A DNA stretch of 64,000 nt from Pomphorhynchus laevis. Its lineage: Eukaryota > Acanthocephala > Palaeacanthocephala > Echinorhynchida > Pomphorhynchidae. Below, piece by piece: positions 22,626-32,368 of the stretch. Both the position numbers and the translations under genes were made by a program. The DNA lies in assembly GCA_012934845.2 (NCBI GenBank), contig WNNJ02003541.1:62001-126000 (forward strand), given 5' to 3'. Position 1 is the first letter of the stretch, and every line of letters begins with the position of its first letter. The notes under the pieces were generated by a model. The model was given only the letters and a program-made list of their open reading frames with translations, ran no database searches and had not been told where the DNA came from.

Positions 22626-24167
22626 TTAGTACGTTATATTTAATTGTTTTATGATGCAATCTAATCGATCGGAATATACATTTGGACGGCTTCTTACTGA
22701 CTTGAAGCTTAAAAGCGCCATTCGAATAGCACTTTCGAATTCTCCCTGTTTGTTAGCTTCAAGACAAAGCTCTGCTAATTTCACTGAAATATCAATTATC
22801 TTGCTATTATTGTCGTGGTCATCATTACATCTGGACAATGACATTGCCAATGCTTTTCTCATATATTCGAGCTTTTGTTCGTAATTCGAATTCAATCTGG
22901 AAAATACCACAAGTCTTTCAGGTGTAGCCTTCATATCAACCATACGTTTAACGATTTCATTGAATTTTGATTTCAACCTGTCATCAAAATTATCGAATAC
23001 ATTCTTTTCACTTAAAATCAACAATATTTCGTCGTTGTCCTCATTTACATTACCGTTGCGAATTTCAACAATTCGATCAAGTGCCAGTACTGCATCCGAC
23101 CATTCATTGCAATCAACACTAACAAGAAGAAAGTTTTCCCAAACTCGCCAGTTTCCATAGTCTAAGCGAGTACCATCTGAAGCTAACAGTTTTTGAGCTC
23201 GAGATTTCTCACCTAATTTAATCAGCGTTGTTGCCAAATTGTTCCATCCATTAGCACTATCAGGATCCAATGAACAGTGTCTATAGAAAGCAGTTTTTGC
23301 ATCTTTATAACGTGCTAATCTGAAATTTGACAGTCCGAGCAGAAACCAGTCTGAAACTACAATTGAATTTACTTGCAAGCACATTGTAAACGCCAGTATA
23401 GCTTGCTCATATAATCCTTTACTAAAACAAATGTTTGCCTTTACCCTCCAGGAATGAGCGTTCATTTCATTCCTCATTTCCAATTCTTCCAAAATGGTTT
23501 CATCCCGGTTAATTTCAGCTTTCGCGCACATAAGTTTTCGATACTCATTTATATTTAAGGCATTTTGTATTTGCTGATCTAACATATTTATAGCATGAGC
23601 AGATCGATTCAAACCTTTATAGGCTAATAACATCCCATGCCAATTGTTTAGACATTCGAATTGCTTGAGTGCCGATGAATACTGCCCCAATTGCAAGTTC
23701 AGTTCACCTAGAAATCGACGAATCTTATGTTTATTTGGCATGTTAACTAAATAAAAATTATAAAAGGCCAATTTCGCAGTTTTTGGTTGAAATTCAAGCA
23801 AAACATTTAATTGTGCTATCGCTCTTTCTATTCTCCGACTGGCCGTTTTATCAATACAACAACGAAGATGCAGTATTGAAATTTTACCAGCTATGGACGT
23901 GTTGCGATTCTTGTTCAAAAGATATGTGATAATAGCATAAGTGAATTCCCACTCTTGTTCTAATGACGTATTTAATATTTGATTATCGAGTAATGCCAAT
24001 ATTAGAATTTCACTGATGACATCGTTTTTGAGTTCATTTTGCTCCTCGTGTTCCTCTTTAAATTGAATGTCACTGAGAAGCAAGTCATCCGTAAGCGCTA
24101 CATCATTTAATTCACTAATAGGGTCAACATGTTCTTTACTTACAAAAAAGTCATCAGTCACATAGGT
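22626..24167 (-). CDS. TTC27: TTC27 ortholog, 3' exon (TPR domains)
   Basis: This exon encodes about 513 residues and the stop. Alignment by eye to animal TTC27/yeast Emw1: ELNDVALTDDLLLSDI, ASRRIERAIAQLNVLLE, RRFLGELNLQLGQYSSALKQFE, then TPR units (AHSWRVKANICFSKGLYEQA; WFLLGLSNFRLARYKDAKTAF; GWNNLATTLIKLGEKSRAQ) at about residues 235-335 and the family hallmark WRVWENFLLVSVD near 340. TTC27 is a conserved eukaryotic TPR protein; yeast Emw1 is essential and linked to cell-wall integrity, and its biochemical role is unclear. The GTG at 24161 is not a start: an acceptor (TTGCTAG, AG at 24168-24169) lies just upstream, and joining to the exon at 25882-26440 keeps the frame and gives the family's order. 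Confidence 0.9.
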   Translation of the reverse strand, partial: TYVTDDFFVSKEHVDPISELNDVALTDDLLLSDIQFKEEHEEQNELKNDVISEILILALLDNQILNTSLEQEWEFTYAIITYLLNKNRNTSIAGKISILHLRCCIDKTASRRIERAIAQLNVLLEFQPKTAKLAFYNFYLVNMPNKHKIRRFLGELNLQLGQYSSALKQFECLNNWHGMLLAYKGLNRSAHAINMLDQQIQNALNINEYRKLMCAKAEINRDETILEELEMRNEMNAHSWRVKANICFSKGLYEQAILAFTMCLQVNSIVVSDWFLLGLSNFRLARYKDAKTAFYRHCSLDPDSANGWNNLATTLIKLGEKSRAQKLLASDGTRLDYGNWRVWENFLLVSVDCNEWSDAVLALDRIVEIRNGNVNEDNDEILLILSEKNVFDNFDDRLKSKFNEIVKRMVDMKATPERLVVFSRLNSNYEQKLEYMRKALAMSLSRCNDDHDNNSKIIDISVKLAELCLEANKQGEFESAIRMALLSFKSVRSRPNVYSDRLDCIIKQLNITY

Positions 24168-24344
24168 CTAGCAATGCCAATATATAAACCAGTGTCAATC
24201 ACATTTGTAAACTCGCACATTTTAATAAAAGCCTTTTTATTGAAAAAATATCACCTTAATATGTTTGTGGTTGTATTATTTTTGGATGAAAATGTTATAA
24301 AATAATATCAAGAAAATGCTAATAAAATATCATATTAATCTGAT

Positions 24345-24440
24345 AACTTACAGTTCCTCCTGATGACCTCTATTCCTTATTCTTATACATCGTCTGTTAT
24401 TTATTATTCAATTCAAAAGAATTGACTTTTATTTTAAATT
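24345..24440 (+). repeat. PLE terminal module, partial (copy 2)
   Basis: Matches the right half of the module at 14980-15070: CAGTTCCTCCTGATGACCTC, then TTATTCTTATACATCGTCTG and TTATTTATTATTCAATTC. The left half is missing. It lies inside the TTC27 intron. Confidence 0.75.
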
Positions 24441-24984
24441 TCAATTTTTATTTTATGCTATTACTGGAATCAACATCTCTACCGCTATATTATATATAAA
24501 TATGCATATACTTTATGTTTTGTCTGAATTGATTCAATACAGAGCTGACTATAGATAAATGTCAGATCTGTGTTCTTCAATAAAATAAATATTTTGGATA
24601 TACACATTGATACACACTATGCATATATCAAAAATTATTTAAAATATTAAATATATTATTCATTTTATACATAAATAATGTACATATATACTATATATAG
24701 TTCAATAGATCAATCTGTATATGTTTTTAGATAAATGCTTTATATATTAAAATAAATATAAGTTAATGCATTCGTTTCGTTATAGGTCCATTACTGTATC
24801 TTAATATAATAATGTAATAATATAATATGATAATATTAGTGTAATAAATACTTGTATAATATGCAGATTGTGTTATTATAAATGATGTATTTTTAAATAA
24901 GTCAACAATTAAAAATAACCGATTTTGATCCGATTATTAAATTTGTAATTTTGAAGCCGATAAACAAAACAAAAAAAGTATTTT

Positions 24985-25020
24985 TTATATTTTGCTTGCT
25001 GTAGACATCATCAGAAAATA
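24985..25020 (-). ncRNA. Hammerhead-like core remnant in TTC27 intron
   Basis: CTGATGA (25008-25014, minus strand), then TGTCTACAGCAAGC and AAAA. Layout and flanks (TTTTCTGATGATG, AATATAAAAAAT) match the motif in the inverted repeat at 26923-27125, but the stem is degraded and the GAAA has become AAAA. Same orientation as the host gene. Confidence 0.35.
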
Positions 25021-25599
25021 AAACATAATTAAATGAATGAATCAAAATCAGTTACTTTTACAGAGTAGAAGATTAGCGTGGAAGGGTTATGTACAGAGTA
25101 TAGTGAGCGATAATGTACATAGGTATAAATCGAGTAATGAATGTCCTCAGTTAGCCGGATAGATTTACTCTCCTGAATGACTATTTAATCTGCATATAAC
25201 TAGATAAAATATGAAGATCATAATTACCATAATTCTTAGTGTAGCGGTTCGCTAAAATTCATATTAACATTTTGCTGTGGGTATTTCGCTTCTTAGTCAG
25301 CGTTATCTCAGGTACTTAAAAACAAATCATGCGCTGATTTGTGTAATTTTTCGTTCTTTTGAATTGACACAGGCTTTATCTAATATGGATTTGACTTCTT
25401 TATGTGTCAGATCAGATAACTGAGTATAAGTATTTAATAATATATTTAAATTAAAAATAAAGATAAATAATTATAAATAATTATAAGATTTTATACAATT
25501 TATATTTGTATGGCGATAAAATATAACGATAGAATTTATAATTAAAATTTAAAATAAAATAAAATTTTATGAATTTAATAATATCCAATGTATTCGAAT

Positions 25600-25740
25600 A
25601 AGGATTCGAGGTCATCGGGATGGACTGCTATGTAATCAGGTGTCGGCCCCTATTCATTAACTCAACATAGCAGCGGTGCAACATTTCAGTAACGCTGACA
25701 TGCAAATTATATTGGATACAATTCCTACTGATATTATCAT
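25600..25740 (-). repeat. PLE terminal module, reverse (copy 3)
   Basis: Reverse complement of the module: GGTCATCGGGATGGACTGCT, GGCCCCTATTCATTAACTCA and CATAGCAGCGG are recognisable. The GCTGCTATG/CATAGCAG helix is kept. The outer sequence is more diverged than in copy 1. Confidence 0.75.
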
Positions 25741-25881
25741 ATATTAGTTTTCTTATAATTTTAAATATTATGTTTCAAATATTTCTAACTTTCCAAAAAT
25801 TATAATCACGTGTTTCGTCTTATGTGCATTGCTGATAAGTATGATTGACAGTTTGTATATTAGCATTGAAGAATGTGAGAC

Positions 25882-26440
25882 ATCTGAAATGTCAACAACA
25901 AGTTGAGCGATATATTCTCTTTGGAATTTTGTTCGTTTCCCTAACTTTCCCGTAAAATTCAATTTCGGCATGTTTTTTATTTGATGTAGGCATTTACTTG
26001 CCAATTCACTTTGACCCATAATTTGCAGTGTTCTAAATGTTTCTAGATAAAACCAGGTTGGCAAATCTGATCCAATTGAATTACCAATCAAATCAGTTAG
26101 TAGGTTAGGGATTTTATTCAGCAATAAACAATATACTCGAATTATTCTCATCTGCCATACGGTTTGCTTAAACGTTAATGGTTTTGGTAATTCGATCAAA
26201 TATTTAAATGACTGTTCAAGTAATTCAGGATGATATACGTCGTATATAAGAGATTCTCCACAAAGATCCAGAATGGATGCAGAACATGGCGGTTGATCGA
26301 TATTAAAAACAAACCAATTTTCATAGACAAATCGTTGAAATTTTAGATATGCTTCAGTATCATTCATATCTTTGTCTTCAAATAATTTCCTGCCATCATC
26401 AAAGATATAATCATCGATGTAAAAGGTCGGGTCGTCCATC
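25882..26440 (-). CDS. TTC27: TTC27 ortholog, upstream exon
   Basis: From ATG at 26439 this exon encodes 186 residues up to DIS-D. LTFKQTVWQMRIIRVYCLLLN and LNFTGKLGKRTKFQREYIAQL match the N-terminal half of animal TTC27; the stretch LGKRTKFQREYIAQL is diagnostic. With the 3' exon the protein is about 699 residues, against about 840 in vertebrates; the shortfall is at the N-terminus. TTTTTTAG lies directly before the GATGGAC start, a good splice acceptor. So either there is a further upstream exon, or the start is a trans-splice or UTR-splice site. The reading frame runs on without a frameshift and looks functional. Confidence 0.85.
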
Positions 26441-26922
26441 CTAAAAAATCTATAGCCACAGATTATAGATTATATCTATAAATATTAGTATTTTATTAAT
26501 AAGTTTTTAAAAATATAGAAACGTTTTTAAAAATGTGATTATTCGAAGTGAATCTGAATTATAAGTTAGCATTTTATAAGTCGAGAATTTTTATATTACT
26601 TGAAAATAGACATTGATTGATATAGAACAATCATATTATGCTGAAAGCTATGCGTATAAAATAGAATTGGGATGATGGCAAGATAAATTTTGATCATATA
26701 AAATATCAAATAATGTTAAATATTTTAAAATATTGTGAATATTTTTATGAAATATTTTGTTTGATTTATGATTTTGTAGAAACTGCATATAAAAACTCCA
26801 TTTTTATATACAGTTTTTCGATGAAAAGTGAATATATGTTTCAGCAAATATATAAATCACCAAGCAATTATTTCTATAGATCACCTACCTTCAATCTAAG
26901 AGCGAATATATTTGTTTTTAAA

Positions 26923-27125
26923 TAGTTGATACTGATCTATTATTTATAAATAATTATTGGAGCTGGGTCAAAGAAGAGAGGAAATTATTTTTTATATTTC
27001 GCCAACTTCTGTTAGCATCTTCAGAAAATTAGAATTTTAATTTTCTGAAGATGCTAACAGTAGTTATCGAAATATCAAAAATAATTTCCTCTTTTCTTAT
27101 ATCCAGGTCCAATAATTATCAACTA
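26923..27125. repeat. Foldback element with hammerhead-like cores on both arms
   Basis: Inverted repeat centred near 27028. Arms share TAGTTGATA, AATTATTGGA, AGAGGAAATTATTTTT, ATATTTCG and AACTTCTGTTAGCATCTTCAG. On the minus strand CTGAAGA (27018-27024) is followed by one T, GCTAAC-AGAA-GTTGGC (six pairs with one wobble) and GAAA; on the plus strand CTGAAGA (27045-27051) leads to a weaker GCTAAC/GTTATC stem and GAAA. Arm 1 has a small insertion near 26935-26955. This layout equals the site at 20140-20190, i.e. the end of a canonical PLE, so the element may be two inverted PLE ends. Confidence 0.65.
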
Positions 27126-27900
27126 TTTACAATATTTTTTAATTAATTAATAGAACGAATTTAAAAAAAACTCAGGTTTATATTTATACAAGTTCTTAAT
27201 GACTTAAATTTTTTTATAATTGAGTTTTTAATTTATTTATGCAATTCAAAAAAAGTGTTCAGTTATTACTGATTATATTCGTATGATTTACAATTTAATA
27301 TGATCGATAATGCACTATGAATATATAAGAATTATATAAGATCATCCAAGCAGATGAGCATCCAAGTAGATGATCATTCAAGAGAATCCAAGTAGATGAT
27401 AAACGTCCGAAAGGACCACCAAAGCAGTGATGGCTCCACACACTACACAAGTATTACAAGCTGCTCGATTGCACCTGATATGACTAACAACCGTGAACAA
27501 TGGAGGACGCGTACATTGAAAACCGACCTCGCTTCCATACGGGATTAAAGGTAAAAGAAAAATATAATGCACTAGGAAATGATATTTTGTTACAAAAGAA
27601 ATAATTATCAATGACATATGCGTAGATGCATATGTCATTAATAATATATGAATTAAGATACATTTTACAAAAATAAGTAAATTATAGGTTAAACAGAAAA
27701 AATAAATTAATTTTGATTAAAAAATGTAAATGTATTCATTAAACAGAACTACAATTAGATATTGAAATACATAATATGAAAGTTAAAATTAGAAAATTAT
27801 TTAAAAATAATAATCATTAGTAGTAGTTGATACTAATAATACTTTTGGTTGAATATCTAAAGGTATCCGAGCTTGCAATGATATTTCGAAAAGATTCACT
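27126..27900. other. No gene supported; possible retroelement scrap at 27360-27560
   Basis: The segment 27400-27560 is less A+T-rich than its surroundings and could be the tail of a LINE ORF on the plus strand, but no diagnostic motif is present. The rest is A+T-rich filler downstream of the gene at 27910. Confidence 0.35.
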
Positions 27901-27909
27901 TAGAATTCA

Positions 27910-29673
27910 TTAAGCTTGAATGTTCTCGAAATTGACTGGACGATATCCTGGCTTAAAATATACAGCATCAGAATGAAGTACTACTCGTCGTTGAATCCTA
28001 TTTAGATTTGTGAAATAACCGTCAGCTACTTTATCTTGGTCTTTATGTTCATCATTGATGTTATGATTATCAGTTATGGAGCGGTGAAAAACTGCCATTT
28101 CAGGATGAAAGTCATCACCAATATCTTCTTTTGACTTTGTTGGACTAACAAAATTATCAACATTCTTTAAGTTAAAATCAAGGAAATCGCATTCTGCAGT
28201 TATTATATTTTGGTTCTCTTCTGTTACCCAACAGGGAAGAGATAGTATTTGTGCCCGATGTGTTATACGAAAAAGGCAGCATGCCTGCTTAAGCAATGAA
28301 ATTTTCAGCAACGGTGATTCCGGAAATAATAAAGAATAAGAATTAGTGATCGATATTACATTAAAACACTTTATAACGTCAACATAATCATCGGTTACAT
28401 TTGGGTCGATATTAATTGGGGTATTGACTGGTAACTGGATAAGCATTCGGCTTCTATGCAGATGGTGCATGCCACCGCCAATATTTATTGTAAGCTCACT
28501 TCTGAAGTTTTGTGAACGCTGATGAGCTTGACGCATATTTTCGAACGGTAAAGTAAATGTTTTCGATTTGCAGTAGCTGTGTTTGTCCAATGAAAGTATT
28601 CTGCATTCAAACCCACTTCCACTTTTGCCTGTTAAGATAGTCCATTCCTTACATGGCTGCAATAAACCAGCTTTTGAATATTCACAAAGCTTCACAATGC
28701 TGTATCCTCCTATAACAGCCTTACGACAAATGACCTCTCGATTTTTCAAACACTTTGTTTGCACACTATCATCCGCTGGATCTTTGATATTTAAACTATC
28801 CTCGACACAATTATCACTATGTCGTGGTAATTTAAATAACATATCATTTATTTCAGATATTAATTCAGGCGACAACTGTTCGCTCCTCTGTACCGTAGTT
28901 GTCGGATCCGAAACGATCGAAGCTGATATGGCCTCTAACCCATATTGAGTAGCGCCTTTGCTTTTTGCGGAAACAATAACACTATTTGCCCATTTAGCAT
29001 GTTTGCATTGCATCTCCCTTGAATCACCTTCTCTGTCTAACTTGGAATAACACTTTATTTCATTAACACAGTCTGCATTTGTTCTGTTATTCTCTCCACG
29101 CATACCACTTTTACATCGAATTGCCAAAACCTTTATATCATTAACGAAATGATCAAGATTGTCGATAGTATGATTACTGATTACACATGAATCATTTTTA
29201 CCATCATCTTCCTGGGCATTAGCAATGGCCATTTTTCCCATATCTTCAAATCGATCAGATGAACTCAAACTTTCGCAAACATTGCAATCGCAATCATTAT
29301 ATTCTTCGATCGTAAAATTATCGTCTTCCACACTCTCACCAACAGTTTTCTCTGCATCAGCTAATACATGTTTCCCTTTATCCATAATTCCATCCGAAGC
29401 ACTGTGTTTATGAATAATTCCATCAATAACATAATTATCATCTCTATCTTCAATTGTGTGATTATCGTGAACATCAGGGTCGTGTTCACTAACATCTTTA
29501 TCTATACGAGAATCGGTATGTTCATCTCCACCTTTATCTACAATCCGAATTGAACTAGACTCTCTTACTATATAATTTCCTCTTCTATTCGTATCATCAC
29601 TATCTGATTTAAAACTCTCGAACTCATACGAGTAATTACTGGACTTGATATGTTTGCAATCATAACACATCAT
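27910..29673 (-). CDS. Unrecognised 587-residue protein (exon or gene)
   Basis: A 1.76-kb open frame, far longer than expected by chance in this A+T-rich DNA, so probably real. The first 170 residues are rich in Asp, His and Ser with low-complexity runs (DEHTDSRIDKDVSEHD) and look disordered. The C-terminal part from about residue 280 looks folded: VIGGYSIVKLCEYSKAGLL, ILTGKSGSGFECRILSLD, ELTINIGGGMHHLHR, LLKQACCLFRITHRAQIL. I recognise no family. The frame is open upstream of the ATG to about 29735, with AG candidates there, so an upstream exon is likely, perhaps the ORF at 31607-32269. Ends at TAA 27910-27912. Confidence 0.65.
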   Translation of the reverse strand: MMCYDCKHIKSSNYSYEFESFKSDSDDTNRRGNYIVRESSSIRIVDKGGDEHTDSRIDKDVSEHDPDVHDNHTIEDRDDNYVIDGIIHKHSASDGIMDKGKHVLADAEKTVGESVEDDNFTIEEYNDCDCNVCESLSSSDRFEDMGKMAIANAQEDDGKNDSCVISNHTIDNLDHFVNDIKVLAIRCKSGMRGENNRTNADCVNEIKCYSKLDREGDSREMQCKHAKWANSVIVSAKSKGATQYGLEAISASIVSDPTTTVQRSEQLSPELISEINDMLFKLPRHSDNCVEDSLNIKDPADDSVQTKCLKNREVICRKAVIGGYSIVKLCEYSKAGLLQPCKEWTILTGKSGSGFECRILSLDKHSYCKSKTFTLPFENMRQAHQRSQNFRSELTINIGGGMHHLHRSRMLIQLPVNTPINIDPNVTDDYVDVIKCFNVISITNSYSLLFPESPLLKISLLKQACCLFRITHRAQILSLPCWVTEENQNIITAECDFLDFNLKNVDNFVSPTKSKEDIGDDFHPEMAVFHRSITDNHNINDEHKDQDKVADGYFTNLNRIQRRVVLHSDAVYFKPGYRPVNFENIQA

Positions 29674-29939
29674 AATATGAATTGGATCATGGAAGCCTCT
29701 ATCTATTACAGTCCGGAATGAGAAGATGCTTGTCTGTCATACTGAGCCATTGCGCGAAATCCTCACCTACGTCAGAATTATCACAGTTCTAAGTATATAC
29801 AAATTTTTATAGTATACTAGACATTCTTGCGAATGATAAAGATCAATATGTCTTATATTTGTGTTATCCAAGATATGTGATTACAATTCTTTAAAGCGTT
29901 TATTCTTTAATATGGTATTATTTCCTTTAATACAGAAGA

Positions 29940-30120
29940 AAATAGTCAATGCCTGGTATAATAATGATTCCTTCACTGATAACTAATTGACACACCGATT
30001 TTATTAGTTGATATTTTTAATCATTTGTGAAAGTAGTATATCGAGGAAATCAATTAAAAAATTGACAAAGAATTTTAAAATATTTTTTTTATATTTTTAA
30101 CAATTTCAAATATTTTTAAA
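29940..30120. other. A+T-rich spacer before the ribozyme array
   Basis: No coding or structural feature could be supported between the end of the coding region at 29673 and the 46-bp direct repeat at 30121. It may be intronic. Confidence 0.4.
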
Positions 30121-30321
30121 ATAATGGTTTTGCAGATTTATCTAAATATTTGAAAATTGATTAAATGACTTAGTTTAAACTATTCCATGGGAAATAGCTT
30201 ATAAATAGTTTTGCAGTCACAAAAGATTCGACAAAACGGTAACTAGAACCGTTTCGTCATCGTTTTGACATACTCGTTTTTCTGCCGGTCCTCATCTGCA
30301 TTCAGCAGTGTAAGGTACCCC

Positions 30322-30371
30322 GCACTGATGAGTCAAAATCATGACGAAACGGTACTAGTTACCGTATGCCG
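30322..30371 (+). ncRNA. Hammerhead ribozyme, array unit 1
   Basis: GCA (stem I, 30322-30324), CTGATGA (30325-30331), stem II GTCA/TGAC with loop AAATCA, GAA (30346-30348), stem III ACGGTA/TACCGT with loop CTAGT, cleavage-site A at 30366 after GT, then TGC pairing back as stem I. All core residues are present. Stem I is short because of a C-C mismatch that is G-C in the other units. The triplet is GTA, allowed under the NUH rule. Antisense-like sequence at 30235-30262 could compete with folding. Confidence 0.75.
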
Positions 30372-30636
30372 ATTCTTTAGTGGCTGCCAAACGTATCATA
30401 AACTATTTAACTCGAAATTCTCTCATCTCTCATAAAAGATTCATACTCAACTAGATGGCGGATATATTAGAGACTGCGATGACAGTAGCCAGTACCATTT
30501 GATGATGATCCTTGAGGTGAAGCACGTCGATCCAATTAGGATTGCAATATTGAGGTTGCTAAATTGTTCTAGCTAAATGTTTTGACATACTCGTGCGTTT
30601 GACGGATCTCATCTGCATCCAGGAGTGGCAGGTACT

Positions 30637-30688
30637 CGGCACTGATGAGTCAAAAGAATGACGAAACGGTACTAGTTACTGCATGCTG
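30637..30688 (+). ncRNA. Hammerhead ribozyme, array unit 2
   Basis: CGGCA (30637-30641) pairs with TGCTG (30684-30688) as stem I with one wobble. CTGATGA at 30642-30648; stem II GTCA/TGAC with loop AAAGAA; GAA at 30663-30665; stem III CGGTA/TACTG with loop CTAGT. The pair next to the cleavage site is A-C instead of A-U, which should weaken or abolish cleavage. Otherwise complete. Confidence 0.7.
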
Positions 30689-31007
30689 ATTCTTTCGTGG
30701 CTGCAAAACGGATCAAACTATTTCACTCGAAATTATCTCATCTCTCATAAAAGATTCATACTCAACTAGATGGCGGATATATTAGAGACTGCGATGACAT
30801 TAGCCAGTACTATTTGATGATGATCCTTGAGGTGAAGAGACTGCGATGACATTAGCCAGTACTATTTGCTAATAATGCTTTGGGTGAAGCACGTCAAGCC
30901 AATTAGGATTGCAATATTGAGATTGCTAGATTGTTCTAGCTCTAAGTATGTTTTGATATACTCGTGTGGCTGCCGGTTCTGATCTGCATCCAACTGTGGA
31001 AGGTACT

Positions 31008-31060
31008 CGGCACTGATGAATAAAAACGATGACGAAGCGGTAAAAGTTACCGTTTTGTCG
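31008..31060 (+). ncRNA. Hammerhead ribozyme, array unit 3 (degenerate)
   Basis: CTGATGA at 31013-31019 and GAA at 31034-31036 are kept, stem III is CGGTAA/TTACCG, and stem I CGGCA/TGTCG still pairs. Stem II is lost (ATAA against TGAC) and A15.1 is G. Probably inactive. Confidence 0.55.
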
Positions 31061-31606
31061 ATTCCTTTGAGGCTACTAAACTGGACATAAACTATTTCCC
31101 AAAGAATCCTCTCATCTCTCTTAAAAATAATGGTTTTGCAGATTTATCTAAATATCTGAAAATTGGTTAAATTATATAGCTTATTGTAAATAAGATAGTA
31201 ATTAAATAATTACGCCGAATTATCTAATAAGTGAATATGATGGCGTCACGTACGAGAAAGGCAGATTTAACAATGAGAGCATTGGTTTTTAAAAAGTAAC
31301 TTGCTGATACATAAAACATACCGAATTTATCCCCGAGTTAAAAAGTTAATCTGGAATCCGCTGGATACTTAGGGATTTCACGGAAAATACGATTTCACGA
31401 CAAAATCTTTACGGTTAACAAAATCTTTTATAAGGTCTTAGAAAATATACATGATTCTAACGGAGTTTACAGTCAAAATAGATTATTTTACTTTGAGCTA
31501 ATGTCCAAGTGCAAAATAACATTTATAAAGTTAATGAAAACAGCCTTATCTGCTTATATTCATTTATCAGGGTAATATTAATTAATTTTAAGTGGATTGA
31601 ATAAAG

Positions 31607-32269
31607 TTAAACATTAAATTGTGAAATGAATGAGAGTATGATGCAGACAAGCATATTCAAATTCGGTAAGCTGTACCGTTTAAGAGTTGAACACTTGAAC
31701 ACACGATAAAGTATTGTTGGACACCTATCCAAATCAACTGACTGATTCCTAGATGGAATAACGATTAGATCGGGGAATGCATTGAAACAATTAGACTTTC
31801 TTATATTCGCGTAGTTGTCATTTACCAATACCATAGTTTCTGGGGAAGCACATTCAAGCGTAACTTCGTAATTGTTTTTAATAAAGGTTCGTGATATTGT
31901 GCATTGATTATCGTAATGACTATCTTCACCGATTGTAGATTCTTCACCTGAGCTATCTGTTCTTGCACTGCTGTTAATACCTCTTTCAGTATTGAATGTT
32001 TTACAACGATGTGAAATCATAGGTAAATCAATTTCATTTGCTTTCTGTTGTTCATTTCTTGTAAAAAACGGAAACCTGTAAACGGTATTTAAGGGCCCAA
32101 TTACTTGCCGAAGCGGAAGGTCTTTAAATGCTGGTACTCTCAACTCCGATTTCGACATTTCATCAGTGTACGCAGTTGCCATACATTTCTGCTCAATTTG
32201 TTCAATATGCAGTTTAACTGCCGAATGCTGTCTCCTTGTTTGATTTAAATCGCTACTTTTACTTGGCAT
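31607..32269 (-). CDS. Unrecognised 220-residue ORF, possibly first coding exon of the neighbouring gene
   Basis: Begins with ATG at 32269 and runs 663 bases. The sequence (SELRVPAFKDLPLRQVIGPL, VYRFPFFTRNEQQKANEIDL, YEVTLECASPETMVLVNDN, DLDRCPTILYRVFKCSTLKR) is complex, not low-complexity, and looks coding. The last twenty-odd residues turn hydrophobic (NMLVCIILSF), which would fit read-through into an intron; GT sites occur just after LKR (ACG|GTACAG). If so, it would splice across the hammerhead array to the exon at 27910-29673 in the same strand. No family recognised. A 36-39 bp minisatellite lies just upstream at 32369-32503. Confidence 0.55.
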   Translation of the reverse strand: MPSKSSDLNQTRRQHSAVKLHIEQIEQKCMATAYTDEMSKSELRVPAFKDLPLRQVIGPLNTVYRFPFFTRNEQQKANEIDLPMISHRCKTFNTERGINSSARTDSSGEESTIGEDSHYDNQCTISRTFIKNNYEVTLECASPETMVLVNDNYANIRKSNCFNAFPDLIVIPSRNQSVDLDRCPTILYRVFKCSTLKRYSLPNLNMLVCIILSFISQFNV

Positions 32270-32368
32270 CGATTGTGCTAAGGTAAGTTCGATGAAGGTG
32301 AAAAATCACATCGTACAGTGATTTTGTCGTTGCCATGGTTAATTTTATAAGTTCTTTTAAATCTGCAT

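Larger units (their letters stand above)
24168..25881 (-). other. TTC27 intron carrying two opposed PLE ends
   Basis: Inferred intron of about 1.7 kb. The acceptor is clear (TTGCTAG at its 3' end). The donor is placed at GAT|GTCTCA (GT at 25880-25881) because it joins in frame, but that site is weak and a nearby GT is possible. It holds the end of a PLE module in plus orientation (about 24345-24440), another in minus orientation (about 25600-25740), a hammerhead-like site near 25008 and very A+T-rich filler. Confidence 0.65.
30121..31172 (+). repeat. Tandem ~317-bp repeat array with hammerhead ribozymes (retrozyme-like)
   Basis: Three successive units share TTTTGACATACTCGT, TCATCTGCATCCA, GGTACTCGGCACTGATGAG, GATTC..T..TGGCTGC, TCTCATCTCTCATAAAAGAT, ATGGCGGATATATTAGAGAC and GGATTGCAATATTGAG. 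CTGATGA cores lie at 30325, 30642 and 31013 (spacing 317 and 371; the second interval holds a ~52-base duplication near 30779-30890, so the basic unit is ~317). A 46-base direct repeat (two mismatches) bounds the array at 30121-30166 and 31127-31172. Short tandem units with type I hammerheads are the hallmark of animal retrozymes, whose RNAs circulate as small circles. The array lies between two minus-strand coding regions and is antisense to them. Confidence 0.8.

Noticed and set aside
24159-24161. GTG as start codon of TTC27
   Set aside because: The frame continues upstream to a clear splice acceptor, and the family needs the upstream exon.
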